Assembly: GCF_000720765.1 (NCBI RefSeq)
Contig: NZ_JODC01000013.1
Location: forward strand, 186,001-250,000
Origin: Streptomyces sp. NRRL S-646
GTDB lineage: Bacteria; Actinomycetota; Actinomycetes; Streptomycetales; Streptomycetaceae
Direction: 5' to 3'
DNA: 64,000 nt
Position 1 is the first letter of the stretch, and every line of letters starts with the position of its first letter. The notes under the pieces were generated by a model. The model had not been told where the DNA came from. It did no database searches and saw only the letters and a program-made list of their open reading frames with translations. Below, in pieces: positions 35,769 to 43,945 of the stretch. The position numbers and the translations under genes are program-made.

Positions 35769-36590
35769 TCACAGGAGCGCGGCCCGGCGTCGGCTGGCGT
35801 ACCAGACAAGACCCGCAGTGGCGGCTGCGGCGCCTATTGCCGCGGCCGCGACGAGGGCCGGACGGGGCGGCACGGAGAATGCCGGGATCCGCTGCTTGAG
35901 CCGGACCGGCCGGTGGAAATCGAGAATCGGCCACCCGCGCGCGAGTGCCTCGCGGCGCAGCGCGCGGTCCGGGTTCACGGCGTGCGGAAGGCCGACCTCC
36001 CGCAGCATCGGCAGGTCCGTCGCCGAGTCGCTGTAGGCGTAGCAGCGGTCCAGGTCGTACCCCTCGGACTGGGCCAGTTCCTTGATCGCCTCGGCCTTCG
36101 TCGGGCCGTACGCGTAGTACTCCACCTCGCCGGTGTAGCAGCCGTCCTCGCCCACGACCATGCGCGTCGCCACCACGCGGTCCGCGCCGAGCAGCTCGCC
36201 GATCGGCTCCACCACCTCCGCACCCGACGTCGAGACGATGACGACGTCGCGGCCGGCGGCGTGATGCTCCTCGATGAGGGAGGCGGCCTCGTCGTAGATG
36301 ATCGGGTCGATCAGGTCGTGCAGGGTCTCGGCGACGATCTCCTTGACCTGCTGGACGTTCCAGCCGCGGACGAGCGAGGACAGGTACTCGCGCGTCCGCT
36401 CCATCTGGGCGTGGTCCATGCCGCCGACAAGGAAGACGAACTGGGCATATGCGGTGCGCAAGGCGGCCCTGCGGTTGATCAGCCCGCCTTGGTAGAACGA
36501 CTTGCTGAACGTGAGTGTGCTCGACTTCGCAATGACCGTCTTGTCCAGGTCGAAGAAGGCCGCTGTGCGGGGCAAGGAGTGGTTTTCCAC
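35769..36590 (-). CDS. HAD-IB family phosphatase with C-terminal membrane helix
   Basis: A 273-residue SerB-like HAD hydrolase. Motif I is AAFFDLDKTVIAKSST, motif II VVIVSTSGAEVV, and motif IV YAYSDSATDLPML. The C-terminus is a membrane helix (ALVAAAAIGAAAATAGLVWY). The start is GTG 36590 (ENHSLPRTAAFF). In Mycobacterium the corresponding gene Rv3661 flanks the 6C small RNA and the ssd gene, as here. The biological substrate is unknown. Confidence 0.9.
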   Translation of the reverse strand: MENHSLPRTAAFFDLDKTVIAKSSTLTFSKSFYQGGLINRRAALRTAYAQFVFLVGGMDHAQMERTREYLSSLVRGWNVQQVKEIVAETLHDLIDPIIYDEAASLIEEHHAAGRDVVIVSTSGAEVVEPIGELLGADRVVATRMVVGEDGCYTGEVEYYAYGPTKAEAIKELAQSEGYDLDRCYAYSDSATDLPMLREVGLPHAVNPDRALRREALARGWPILDFHRPVRLKQRIPAFSVPPRPALVAAAAIGAAAATAGLVWYASRRRAALL

Positions 36591-36694
36591 GCCCCGAGCA
36601 TAGGGGCAGCCCATTCGGCGTAAGGTGAGGCGTGTGGGTTTGCCTGAGAAGGGTCTCGGGTACACCATGGAAGTCACGGATCGTTCGCGACCGT

Positions 36695-36793
36695 GCTAAC
36701 CCGGTCCGGCTCCTCCCCCCCCCGAGTCGGCCGTGGAGACGACCCCCACTCTCCCCCCCGGTGGGGGTCGTCGCATGTCCGGACGGGTTTTTC
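36695..36793 (+). ncRNA. 6C small RNA
   Basis: Two C-rich hairpin loops are present. One is the run of nine C with flanking CTC at 36711-36723. The other stem is GACGACCCCCAC (36738-36749) with GTGGGGGTCGTC (36761-36772), enclosing TCTCCCCCCCG. A closing stem CCCG(G)TCCGG (36700-36709) pairs with CCGGACGGG (36779-36787), followed by TTTTT. This matches the Rfam 6C family and sits between the HAD phosphatase and ssd/tadZ genes as in Mycobacterium (B11/6C between Rv3660c and Rv3661). Transcript ends are estimated. C-rich loops are thought to pair with G-rich ribosome-binding sites. Confidence 0.9.
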
Positions 36794-36951
36794 CGCTTCC
36801 TTCACTTCCTGGCGCGGCAGTACGGCCGTCCTGAGGCGGCTGCGGCCGCCTCTTCTGCATGCTCATGATCCGTCACAGTGTGTAGCCGTCAGGCTGCTCT
36901 GTGGAAGTCGTGCACGGGTTGGTACAGGGGTCACCGGTATGGGTGACGAGG

Positions 36952-36978
36952 TTATTCACAACCACCGACTTGTCCACA
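36952..36978 (+). promoter_or_regulatory. Pair of DnaA-box-like sequences
   Basis: TTATTCACA (36952-36960) and TTGTCCACA (36970-36978) lie nine bases apart upstream of tadZ. TTGTCCACA is the preferred Streptomyces DnaA box. Whether DnaA binds here is untested. Confidence 0.5.
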
Positions 36979-37196
36979 GTTATCGACCATGATCCGCAGG
37001 ATTTCCGGGATCGCTGCACCGTGATTCAAACGCGTCCCGCTCGCGCCGAGTTCAAGACCGGTTCCGGTTTGTCGGGCGGGTTTGGCCGGTTCGTATCGGC
37101 CGCTCATATGGAGACCGGTTGCCGGTTCTTCACACGTTTGGGAATCGCGGGGCCGCAGGGGCTGCGCGAGAGATGCAGCGAAGGGGGACGGAGACC

Positions 37197-38300
37197 GTGG
37201 CCGGAGCCGTCACACATGAACCGCCGCCCGCCGCCTCGGGGCGGCAGGCCGGACCACTGATCGTCACGGAGGACGTCGAACTGCTCGACGACCTGCTGCG
37301 CCTGTGCGCCGCGGCCGGAGCGACACCCGAGGTCCACCACTCGGTGCCGGAGCGGGCGGGCGGCTGGGAAGCAGCACCGCTCGTCCTGGTCGGCGACGAC
37401 GCCGCGCGGCGGCTGCGCGGGGCCGCCCGCAGACGAGGAGTGGTGCTGGTCGGCCGCGACCAGGACGACTCCGGGGTCTGGCGCCGGGCCGTCGAGATCG
37501 GCGCCGACCACGTCCTGGTGCTTCCGGACGGCGAACAGTGGCTGGTCGACCGCATCGCCGACGTGGCCGAAGGCGTGGGCCGGCCCGCCCTGACGGTCGG
37601 TGTCATCGGGGGCCGCGGCGGGGCCGGGGCGTCCACGCTCGCGTGCGCCCTCGCCGTCACCTCCGCACGCGAGGGGCTGCGCACCCTGCTCGTGGACGCC
37701 GATCCACTGGGCGGCGGACTCGACGTACTGCTCGGCGGCGAGAGCGCCGAGGGACTGCGCTGGCCCGCCTTCGCCGCCTCCCGTGGCCGGGTCGGCGGCG
37801 GTGCCCTGGAGGAGTCGCTGCCGCAGCTCCACTCCCTGCGGGTGCTCAGCTGGGACCGCGGCGACCGTATCGCCGTCCCGGCCCAGGCCGTCCGGGCGGT
37901 GCTGGCCGCGGCCAGACGGCGGGGCGGCACCGTCGTCGTCGACCTGCCGCGCCGCATCGACGACGGGGTGGCCGAGGCGCTCGCCCAGCTCGACCTCGGC
38001 CTCCTGGTCGCCCCCGGCGAACTGCGCGCCGTCGCCGCGGCCGGGCGGGTGGCGTCCGCCGTCGGCATGGTCCTGCGCGATCTGCGGGTCGCGGTACGAG
38101 GGCCGTACGCGCCCGGACTGGACGACCGCGAGGTGGCCCGGCTGCTCGGACTGCCCCTGGCCGGCGAGGTCCCCGTCGAGTCGGGGCTGCTGCGCCCGGG
38201 AGAGGGCCGGACGCCGCCCGCCGCGGACGGCCGCGGGCCCCTGGCGCGCTTCTGCAAGGAGTTCTGGGAGCGGGCGCTGTCGGAGGCGGGGAGCGCATGA
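37197..38300 (+). CDS. tadZ: Pilus assembly/septum-site ATPase-like protein (TadZ/CpaE, Ssd type)
   Basis: A 367-residue protein with an N-terminal atypical receiver-like domain (LIVTEDVELLDDLLRL) and a C-terminal MinD-like domain. The P-loop-like VGVIGGRGGAGASTLACALA has Ala-Ser-Thr after GAG rather than GKT. LLVDADPLGGGLDVLLGG follows. This is the actinobacterial Ssd/CpaE group at the head of Tad clusters. GTG 37197 is chosen, with GGAG just upstream. The frame reaches back to 37119. Its stop overlaps the tadA start (ATGA). It probably localises the pilus machine or affects septation. Confidence 0.85.
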   Translation: MAGAVTHEPPPAASGRQAGPLIVTEDVELLDDLLRLCAAAGATPEVHHSVPERAGGWEAAPLVLVGDDAARRLRGAARRRGVVLVGRDQDDSGVWRRAVEIGADHVLVLPDGEQWLVDRIADVAEGVGRPALTVGVIGGRGGAGASTLACALAVTSAREGLRTLLVDADPLGGGLDVLLGGESAEGLRWPAFAASRGRVGGGALEESLPQLHSLRVLSWDRGDRIAVPAQAVRAVLAAARRRGGTVVVDLPRRIDDGVAEALAQLDLGLLVAPGELRAVAAAGRVASAVGMVLRDLRVAVRGPYAPGLDDREVARLLGLPLAGEVPVESGLLRPGEGRTPPAADGRGPLARFCKEFWERALSEAGSA

Positions 38301-38377
38301 GCAGGTATGCGGGCGGCGAAGGGACGGGCGGCTCGGTGGTCGCTTCGGCGCGGGGAGCCTCCGGAGCGGTGCGGCGG

Positions 38378-38629
38378 CCGGGCGACGGGCCGCGCGTGCC
38401 GTCGTGGGCCGGGCCGGGTGTGTCCTCGGAGTCGGCTGAGTGGCTGGGTGATGTGCCGGGTCCGGGTGATGTGCCGCGCTCCGGCTCGGCGGGGCCATGG
38501 CGGCCGGGCGACAGGCCGCGCGTGCGGTCGTGTGCCGGGTCGCGTGTGTCCTCGGAGAGGGCTGGGCGGCCGGCCGAGGTGCCGGGCCCGGGTGATGTGC
38601 CGCGCTCCGGCTCGGCGGGGCCATGGCGG
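38378..38629 (+). repeat. Two tandem copies of a 126-bp repeat within tadA
   Basis: A segment starting CCGGGCGAC at 38378 recurs from 38504, period 126 bp (42 codons). The shared block includes GDVPRSGSAGPWRP near the end of each copy. The repeat lengthens the disordered N-terminal part of TadA before the conserved domain, and the copies have diverged in their middle portion. Confidence 0.8.
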
Positions 38630-39513
38630 CCGCGCGGCGATTCGGCCTCCGCGGCCGTAGCTCCGGAGATGCCCTCCGGGCTGCTGGACGGCGTACGGCA
38701 GTGGCTGGTCGAGAGCGGGGCCGAGCCGACACCCGCGCGCGTGGCGCAGGCCCTGCGGGAGCAGGGCCGGGTCCTGGGGGACGCCGAAGTCCTCGGCGCG
38801 GCCGAGCAGTTGCGGTCCGAGCTGATCGGCAGCGGGCCGCTCGAACCGCTGCTCGCCGATCCGGCGGTGACCGACGTGCTGGTGTCCGCCCCGGACCGGG
38901 TCTGGGTCGACCGGGGCGGCGGACTGGAGCTGACCTCGGTCTCCTTCCCGGACGCGGCCGCGGTACGACGTCTCGCGCAGCGCCTGGCCGCGGCGGCCGG
39001 ACGGCGGCTCGACGACGCGCGGCCATGGGCCGATGCCCGGTTGCCCGACGGGACGCGGCTGCATGCGGTGCTGCCACCGGTGGCGGTGGGCTGCACCTGT
39101 CTGTCGCTGCGCGTCGTACGGCCCCGGGCGTTCACGCTCGACGAACTGGTCGCGGCGGGCACGGTGCCGCCGGGCGGTGACCGCGTGCTGCGGGCGCTGC
39201 TCGAGGCACGGCTGTCCTTCCTCGTCAGCGGCGGGACGGGCAGCGGCAAGACGACTCTGCTGAGCGCGCTGCTGGGACTGGTCGGACGCGGCGAGCGGAT
39301 CGTGCTCGCCGAGGACTCCGCGGAGCTGCGGCCGGACCATCCGCACGTCGTACGGCTGGAGACCAGACCCGCCAACCAGGAGGGTGCGGGCCTCGTCACG
39401 CTCCAGGACCTGGTGCGGCAGGCACTGCGGATGCGGCCGGACCGGCTGGTGGTGGGCGAGGTGCGCGGGCCCGAAGTGGTGCATCTGCTGGCCGCGTTGA
39501 ACACCGGCCACGA

Positions 39514-39519
39514 GGGCGG
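39514..39519. other. attL core of the 9-kb element
   Basis: GGGCGG at the left tadA/element junction. The B half-site is the tadA sequence to the left. On its right the element carries CGGGTGCCT (39517-39525), the mirror arm of that at the right junction. Joining the left tadA sequence to the right tadA sequence here recreates GHEGGCGTVHAN in frame. Confidence 0.85.
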
Positions 39520-39691
39520 GTGCCTGGTCTAAGCGTACATGCAGGGGAACGGCTCAGCGAGGACACGCAACACGGGGTCAACTGCCCACCGTTCAGGGCT
39601 AGTTGGCGCACAGGACAAAGCCCCGCCCATGCGCCACGGGGGAACGATGCACGGACGGGGCAGCCGACACGCTGAGCCTTGATTGCCGTCC

Positions 39692-39895
39692 TCAGCGCGC
39701 CGGAGTCTTGTTGCGAGGGTCGTCCGGGTGGCCGTAGATCATGTGCGCGTGCATGCCGAGTACGACGGCCCGAGCCGCTTTCGCATTGCCGGTACTAACT
39801 GACTCGCTCAGGTCTGTTCGCAGCGAGAAACACACGGGACATGTCTCGGGGTCCACCCGGCCAGCGCGCGGGGTTCGAAGATCAAGGAGAAGCAT
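39692..39895 (-). CDS. Small CxxC protein
   Basis: A 67-residue protein with DPETCPVCFSLRTDL and a later HAHMIYGHPDD, giving a possible C2H2-like metal site. I do not recognise a family with certainty, although short actinobacterial proteins of this form are common near Xre-type regulators. ATG 39895 is preceded by GAGGGGGA on the minus strand. It overlaps the previous small gene by 14 bases, so it is probably the last gene of a transcript running out toward attL. Confidence 0.6.
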   Translation of the reverse strand: MLLLDLRTPRAGRVDPETCPVCFSLRTDLSESVSTGNAKAARAVVLGMHAHMIYGHPDDPRNKTPAR

Positions 39896-40112
39896 TCCGT
39901 CCCCCTCTCTGGCACAGCGAGCAATCCGGACGGCATGGGGGCAGCGAGTTGGGCAGAAAGGCTATGACGCCGGACGCGAGATCGAGCCGCCCGCCGTACT
40001 GCTCCCACCAGTCCCGCTTAGACGGCCCGTTGCCGTCCTCAGGCAGGCTGACTAGCTCAGGCTCGGTTAAGGCGCTCACACGGGCGCGGACGCGCTTTGC
40101 CGGGGCGGTCAC
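39882..40112 (-). CDS. Hypothetical small protein
   Basis: A 76-residue protein of unknown function with KRDWWEQYGGRLDLASGVIA and a cysteine cluster near the end (PPCRPDCSLCQRGG). I chose the GTG at 40112 because it makes a GTGA overlap with the preceding gene, with GGAG at a suitable distance. GTG 40121 is an alternative. Supported mainly by tight packing with neighbours on the same strand. Confidence 0.5.
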   Translation of the reverse strand: MTAPAKRVRARVSALTEPELVSLPEDGNGPSKRDWWEQYGGRLDLASGVIAFLPNSLPPCRPDCSLCQRGGRNASP

Positions 40113-40300
40113 TGGGGGCACTCCACATGCCGATACCGAACAGCCGGACCCGCTGAGGACCGGTCACGCACAATGCGGCGGCATGGCTCAAGGGTCTTGA
40201 TCGGTTTCTTGCAGTCGGGGCACGTCTCCCCGTTGGGCGCGTAAGTCGTGTACTCGACCTGTCGCGCGTCGGTGTCAGGCTCCTGTGTCTTGGTGGCCAT
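40109..40300 (-). CDS. Small zinc-ribbon-like protein
   Basis: A 63-residue protein starting MATKTQEPDTDARQ. A CPDC knuckle (NGETCPDCKKPIKTL) and two further cysteines (EPCRRIV and HVECPQ) could form a zinc ribbon. ATG 40300 has GAGGGGAC upstream. A longer frame to 40336 lacks a site. It lies just beyond the stop of the Xre gene, 90 bp away on the same strand. Confidence 0.6.
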   Translation of the reverse strand: MATKTQEPDTDARQVEYTTYAPNGETCPDCKKPIKTLEPCRRIVRDRSSAGPAVRYRHVECPQ

Positions 40301-40390
40301 CCTCGCCGTCCCCTCACGTGGTCCGATGGAAACCACGCTAGGAACGGTGGGCCCTCAACTCACAGCCGATTGCACGTGATTGCACGCCAA

Positions 40391-41239
40391 TCACCCAAGG
40401 GAGTCCATGGCTGTTCTGATCAGCGCGCGAGCCTTCACGCCGTAGACCGCGCTGTCGGCCAACTCGGCGAAGGTGTCGGCGTACATGGCCACCTCTCGGG
40501 GCTGTGTGATCGTGAGGTACCCCGAGATCAATTCGACATTCACCTGTGCCGTGTCGAAGATCCAGAAACCCTCAACCGGCATTCGCGAACGACCGAGCCG
40601 CGTTCGCACAACACCCAAACTGACGTTAGGCAGCAAAGCAATCGTGAGCAGATGCTCAAGTTGCTCAAGCTGAGTTTCTGGCTCACCTGGCGCGTTCCGC
40701 AAAACTGACTCCTCGATCAAGAATGCGAAACGTCGGTGACCCTCGTACAGCACGCGCTGACGCTCCATACGCGCGGCTACTGCGTCCGCCACATCATCAA
40801 TCTCAACCCGCCGTCGCTGTACTGCGCGCAACACGTCTTCGGTATAGCCGTAGGTCTGAATCAGTCCAGGAACAAGCCCCGGAGAATACGACCGGAAACG
40901 GCGCGTCCGTTCGTACAGTGGCAAACGCGATTCCTGCGCCTGTCGCAGCCCTGCGCGCTCCATCCGGCGCCATTCCACCCACATGCCCTCAACGGCCCGC
41001 AGAGAGGCAATCAGGTCCGCTGCTTGGTCATCTGCGCCGCACGCGTGACACCATGCGCGTATGTCGTCAGCGGATGGCGACGTTTTCGCGGACGAGATCC
41101 GAGACACCTTCGACGGATGCCACCCGCACGCCTCAGCGAGCCGCTTACCGTCCAACCCGGCGTCCTTGCAGATCTCCCGAAGACGATCAGCAAGGACTTT
41201 CCGGGCCGCTTGAACACTTGATGATCCTGATACGGGCAT
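40391..41239 (-). CDS. Xre-family regulator with DUF5753 domain
   Basis: A 282-residue protein with an N-terminal helix-turn-helix (GKRLAEACGWHPSKVSRISS) and a C-terminal DUF5753 domain (RFRSYSPGLVPGLIQTYGYT, EESVLRNAPG, FDTAQVNVELISGYLTIT). Such WhiJ-type regulators in Streptomyces are regularly followed or preceded by a DUF6879/DUF397-type partner, as here. Its gene is 12 bp downstream of the DUF6879 gene. In the element it may act as a lysogeny-type or host-sensing regulator, which is inference. Confidence 0.85.
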   Translation of the reverse strand: MPVSGSSSVQAARKVLADRLREICKDAGLDGKRLAEACGWHPSKVSRISSAKTSPSADDIRAWCHACGADDQAADLIASLRAVEGMWVEWRRMERAGLRQAQESRLPLYERTRRFRSYSPGLVPGLIQTYGYTEDVLRAVQRRRVEIDDVADAVAARMERQRVLYEGHRRFAFLIEESVLRNAPGEPETQLEQLEHLLTIALLPNVSLGVVRTRLGRSRMPVEGFWIFDTAQVNVELISGYLTITQPREVAMYADTFAELADSAVYGVKARALIRTAMDSLG

Positions 41240-41251
41240 GGCATGGACCGG

Positions 41252-41767
41252 TTAGACCGGCTTGTACTCCTCGTGAGACGTAGCCCGTTCCCAGACCGTT
41301 TCGAATGCTGCGCTAACCAGCTCTACGACGGCCGGTTCGGTACACCATTCGCGGTCGACTACTTCCCCGATACCCGAGAAATAGGTGAACAGCACCGACG
41401 AATTGTCGAACATCCATAGGTCTGTGCCGGGAAGGGGAATATCAGCCGCCTTGCGCCGGGGCAGCCAGCGGACCAATTCACCCGCCGCAACGTTCGGAAA
41501 CGTCACGTCGTACTCGTACTTGATGTAATCCGTCACCGGCTCCGAGACGATCCGAGCACGACGCATAACGACTCCGCGCGCTGTTATCTCGGTTACCACG
41601 TCCAGGAACGGGCGCCACCACGTCGACCGGTCAGCGGCAGGGTCGAGACGCTTGCCGTTCTGCCACGCGATGAACTCAGGGTCATTCGGCTGGTACGCGT
41701 CACGCATTTCCAAGTGCACGGCCGAGTGACGGGCTTTCGCCAGACCCTCAAGCACGGGATTCGTCAT
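41252..41767 (-). CDS. DUF6879-family protein
   Basis: A 171-residue protein with the family pattern HLEMRDAYQPNDPEFIAW, WRPFLDVVTEITARGV, RRARIVSEPVTDYIKYE and DLWMFDNSSVLFTYFSG. DUF6879 proteins pair with WhiJ-like Xre regulators in streptomycetes, and their biochemistry is not established. ATG 41767 lies two bases beyond the stop of the preceding small gene. Together with the Xre gene and the 81-residue gene it forms a three-gene set. Confidence 0.82.
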   Translation of the reverse strand: MTNPVLEGLAKARHSAVHLEMRDAYQPNDPEFIAWQNGKRLDPAADRSTWWRPFLDVVTEITARGVVMRRARIVSEPVTDYIKYEYDVTFPNVAAGELVRWLPRRKAADIPLPGTDLWMFDNSSVLFTYFSGIGEVVDREWCTEPAVVELVSAAFETVWERATSHEEYKPV

Positions 41768-41769
41768 TG

Positions 41770-42015
41770 TTACTGCTCGCTGTCGGGGCGCGGGATGTAC
41801 TGAAGCATGACCTTGGGAAGCCTGATGATCGTCTCGTGATCCGGCACGTCAGTTGAGTGACCGGGAATTGAGCCGATCTCCTGACACGCCTTCACCTCCG
41901 CTTCCGTGGCCTTGTACGACTGGATCAACAGGTCTCCCGTTTCCTCGTCCAGCCAGATGGTTGGCGAGTCCGTGTCCGGCGTGTTCGGGATGATCCCGAG
42001 GAACCGTAGCCCCAT
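41770..42015 (-). CDS. Small partner protein of the Xre/DUF6879 set
   Basis: An 81-residue protein (MGLRFLGIIPNTPDTDSP then WLDEETGDLLIQSY and HETIIRLPKVMLQYI). From memory, short proteins with this N-terminus recur in front of DUF6879 genes in Streptomyces, so it is probably a functional member of the set. I chose ATG 42015 because GAAGGAGTAGGC stands immediately upstream. The longer frame from 42129 overlaps the coiled-coil gene and lacks a site. Confidence 0.7.
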   Translation of the reverse strand: MGLRFLGIIPNTPDTDSPTIWLDEETGDLLIQSYKATEAEVKACQEIGSIPGHSTDVPDHETIIRLPKVMLQYIPRPDSEQ

Positions 42016-42125
42016 GCCTACTCCTTCAGTCGATGCGATTGCACCCGATTGCACGACCATCACCCGCCCGATGGATGACGTCAAGAGGGCATGTCCGCCC
42101 GGCACTTGGAGCCAGGGCCAGGTTG

Positions 42126-42374
42126 TCAATCTGACGGCCTGTCAGATAGGGCTCGCAGCTTGGCCAGTATTTCAGCTTTCGTCGCACGCCCCTCGGTCAA
42201 GTCGGTAAGACACTCGACTATCCCAGCGGTAGTGCCCGCAAGCCCGCTAAAACTTCCCTCAAGTGCGCCGAGTTTGTCCTTTAGGCCACTCAGCCGCTCG
42301 TCCATCTGGTCGAAATGGCCTTCCATTTCGCGCTGCATTTCTTCGATCTTGGCAACGATCGGGGCTGCATCCAT
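42126..42374 (-). CDS. Small coiled-coil protein
   Basis: An 82-residue protein dominated by heptad-like sequence (AKIEEMQREMEGHFDQMDER, then GLKDKLGALEGSFSGL) and ending in a basic helical part. No membrane segment. ATG 42374 has AGGATACC upstream. The position just downstream of the capsid gene, beyond a terminator pair, might suggest a scaffold- or capsid-associated role, but the sequence alone does not show this. Confidence 0.6.
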   Translation of the reverse strand: MDAAPIVAKIEEMQREMEGHFDQMDERLSGLKDKLGALEGSFSGLAGTTAGIVECLTDLTEGRATKAEILAKLRALSDRPSD

Positions 42375-42425
42375 GACCGGTATCCTACCGACAGCAAAGG
42401 TGACGGCCCATCAGAAAACAGGAAA

Positions 42426-42519
42426 GCCCCCGCCCTGCCGCCGGAAGCAGCAAGAGCGGGGGCATCCCCATTAATGGATTACGCCATTTCTGGCCAACCC
42501 CGGCCCGCCAAAGCCGGGG
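42426..42519 (-). terminator. Two hairpins downstream of the capsid gene
   Basis: Nearest the capsid stop, CCCCGGC (42498-42504) pairs with GCCGGGG (42513-42519). Beyond it GCCCCCGC (42426-42433) pairs with GCGGGGGC (42456-42463). On the minus strand these follow the capsid stop at 42528 and should end its transcript before the coiled-coil gene. Confidence 0.75.
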
Positions 42520-42527
42520 AGTCTTGA

Positions 42528-43718
42528 TTACTGGCGAACGCCAGTCATTAGCTGCACGCCGTTCGGGTCCAGCGGAGCAACGTCCCAACGAGACGTAGAC
42601 CGAATACCGGTCACGTCAGAGTCAAAGTAAGCGTCCTGGCTGTACGCCACGGAAACCTCAGCGCGACGACCCACGGCAATCTGACTCAGGTCAACCAGGC
42701 CAATCCACGAGCAGTCAGTAGACGTACCGACAGTCTCAGTGTTGCTGATCTGGTTAGAAATGTAGACCGGGATACCGAATAGACGCCGCTCGCCGTCCTG
42801 CGTCGGATCGGGAGAAACCTGGTACCGAGACTGACCATCCTTGGCCTTCCGGATAGAAGCCCAAGAACGACCGCTCATGAACCAAGCCGCGCCGTTAAGG
42901 TCGCCATTGGCGCTTTCCAGCCGCCCAACACCGTCAGCTAGCGCGTCTAGAGTCAGGCTCGCGCCATTGGTGCCCAGCGAGGTAACCGTCACGCCCGAGA
43001 AATTCCGTAGACCGCGCATGTTGTTGCCGGTGCCGTCACCAGCGAGGAACTGCGCATCGAGCAGACGCGCAACTTCCTTCATGTGGTCCTCGCCGACAAT
43101 GCGGAGTAGCTCAGGGTTCGAGTCGAGAAGGCTTTCGTTAGTGGCCTTGGTGAGGACGGCTGCCTTCTTTGCAGTTAGCGTGACCGCCTGAAGCGTCATA
43201 TCCGTGACCGGAATAGACGACCCTTCGGCAACCATGCTCGCGCTCGTGCTGGCCGAAATACGCGGCACGCTGAGCGTCTTGCCGTCCATCTTCAGAACGC
43301 GCGGGCCGGACGCGAGGAACACGCTCTTCTGACGCAGGAAGTCAAATACCTGGCCAAGCGTCTGCGTCGGGATCACAGCAGCCGCCGAAGTGGTGGTCAT
43401 CTGCCGGAATTCAGCGGTGGAGGGGAGCATTCCGCCGTTTCGGAAGCTTTCACCGCCATCAAGAGCGCGCTCCTCGTTGCCGGTGAACGCAGCGCCACCG
43501 ACGCGCCCGGCAAGGGAACGGGCCTCATTCTCACGCTCAGCGCGCTCAACGTAGTCCCGCGCCTCAGCGTCAAGCGCGTTGACGTGAGCGTCCATACCCT
43601 CGACACGCTTGCGCTTTTCAGCCTCAGAAAGCGCAGCGTCATTGAGAACGGCACGCATCTGGGAAATGACGCTGGCACGCCTTTCTAGCGCATTCTTCGC
43701 AAGCTTTGCATAGTCCAT
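42528..43718 (-). CDS. HK97-type phage major capsid protein
   Basis: A 396-residue protein. The first roughly 100 residues are a charged coiled coil like the delta/scaffold domain (NALDAEARDYVERAEREN). The HK97-fold body then has FRQMTTTSAAAVIPTQTLGQ, VPRISASTSASMVAEGS, LTKATNESLLDSNPELL, FLAGDGTGNNMRGL and LFGIPVYISNQI. ATG 43718 has AAGGAGACATTT upstream. No portal, protease or terminase gene adjoins it, unlike an ordinary phage head operon. It could form particles with helper-phage components or be a relic. The frame is intact, arguing against long decay. Confidence 0.92.
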   Translation of the reverse strand: MDYAKLAKNALERRASVISQMRAVLNDAALSEAEKRKRVEGMDAHVNALDAEARDYVERAERENEARSLAGRVGGAAFTGNEERALDGGESFRNGGMLPSTAEFRQMTTTSAAAVIPTQTLGQVFDFLRQKSVFLASGPRVLKMDGKTLSVPRISASTSASMVAEGSSIPVTDMTLQAVTLTAKKAAVLTKATNESLLDSNPELLRIVGEDHMKEVARLLDAQFLAGDGTGNNMRGLRNFSGVTVTSLGTNGASLTLDALADGVGRLESANGDLNGAAWFMSGRSWASIRKAKDGQSRYQVSPDPTQDGERRLFGIPVYISNQISNTETVGTSTDCSWIGLVDLSQIAVGRRAEVSVAYSQDAYFDSDVTGIRSTSRWDVAPLDPNGVQLMTGVRQ

Positions 43719-43837
43719 AAATGTCTCCTTGATGGAAAGGGCCCGGGATTTGGGCATGAAAAAACCGCCGAGCCGGCTTCCGGCCCAAGCGGTAGGCAAT
43801 TAGCTATAGGGGAGGTCTATTCAGCGGTTCGCAGAGC

Positions 43838-43878
43838 AGCACGGACACGGCAGGAGAGGGAAAATCCGTGTCCGTGCT
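43838..43878 (-). terminator. Terminator after the paralogue pair
   Basis: AGCACGGACACGG (43838-43850) pairs with CCGTGTCCGTGCT (43866-43878), a 13-bp perfect stem with a 15-base loop. On the minus strand it follows the genes at 43946-44397. A second small hairpin CCGGCG/GCGCCGG lies near 43924-43942. Confidence 0.78.
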
Positions 43879-43945
43879 CTCTCTGTTTTGCGCCCGCCTA
43901 AGCGCTGACCATCACCCGGTCCCCCGGCGGCAAGCGCCGGAAGTC

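Larger units (their letters stand above)
38297..39532 (+). pseudogene. tadA: TadA pilus ATPase, 5' part (interrupted by the 9-kb element)
   Basis: This part encodes 411 residues. A low-complexity N-terminus is followed by an N1 domain, the T2SS/T4P ATPase Walker A FLVSGGTGSGKTTLLSALLG, the Asp-box AEDSAELRPD and Walker B MRPDRLVVGEVRGPE. The native sequence ends at NTGHEGG; the last residues (C-L-V-stop) come from the inserted element. The rest of the gene resumes at 48519. Without the C-terminal part the ATPase lacks the segment GCGTVHANAA and its partner domain, and should be inactive. The start overlaps tadZ. Confidence 0.93.

Noticed and set aside
37304..38300. Long frames overlapping tadZ and tadA in other frames
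   Set aside because: High-GC DNA produces long antisense and out-of-frame ORFs. Their translations are Arg/Pro/Gly-rich with no domains.
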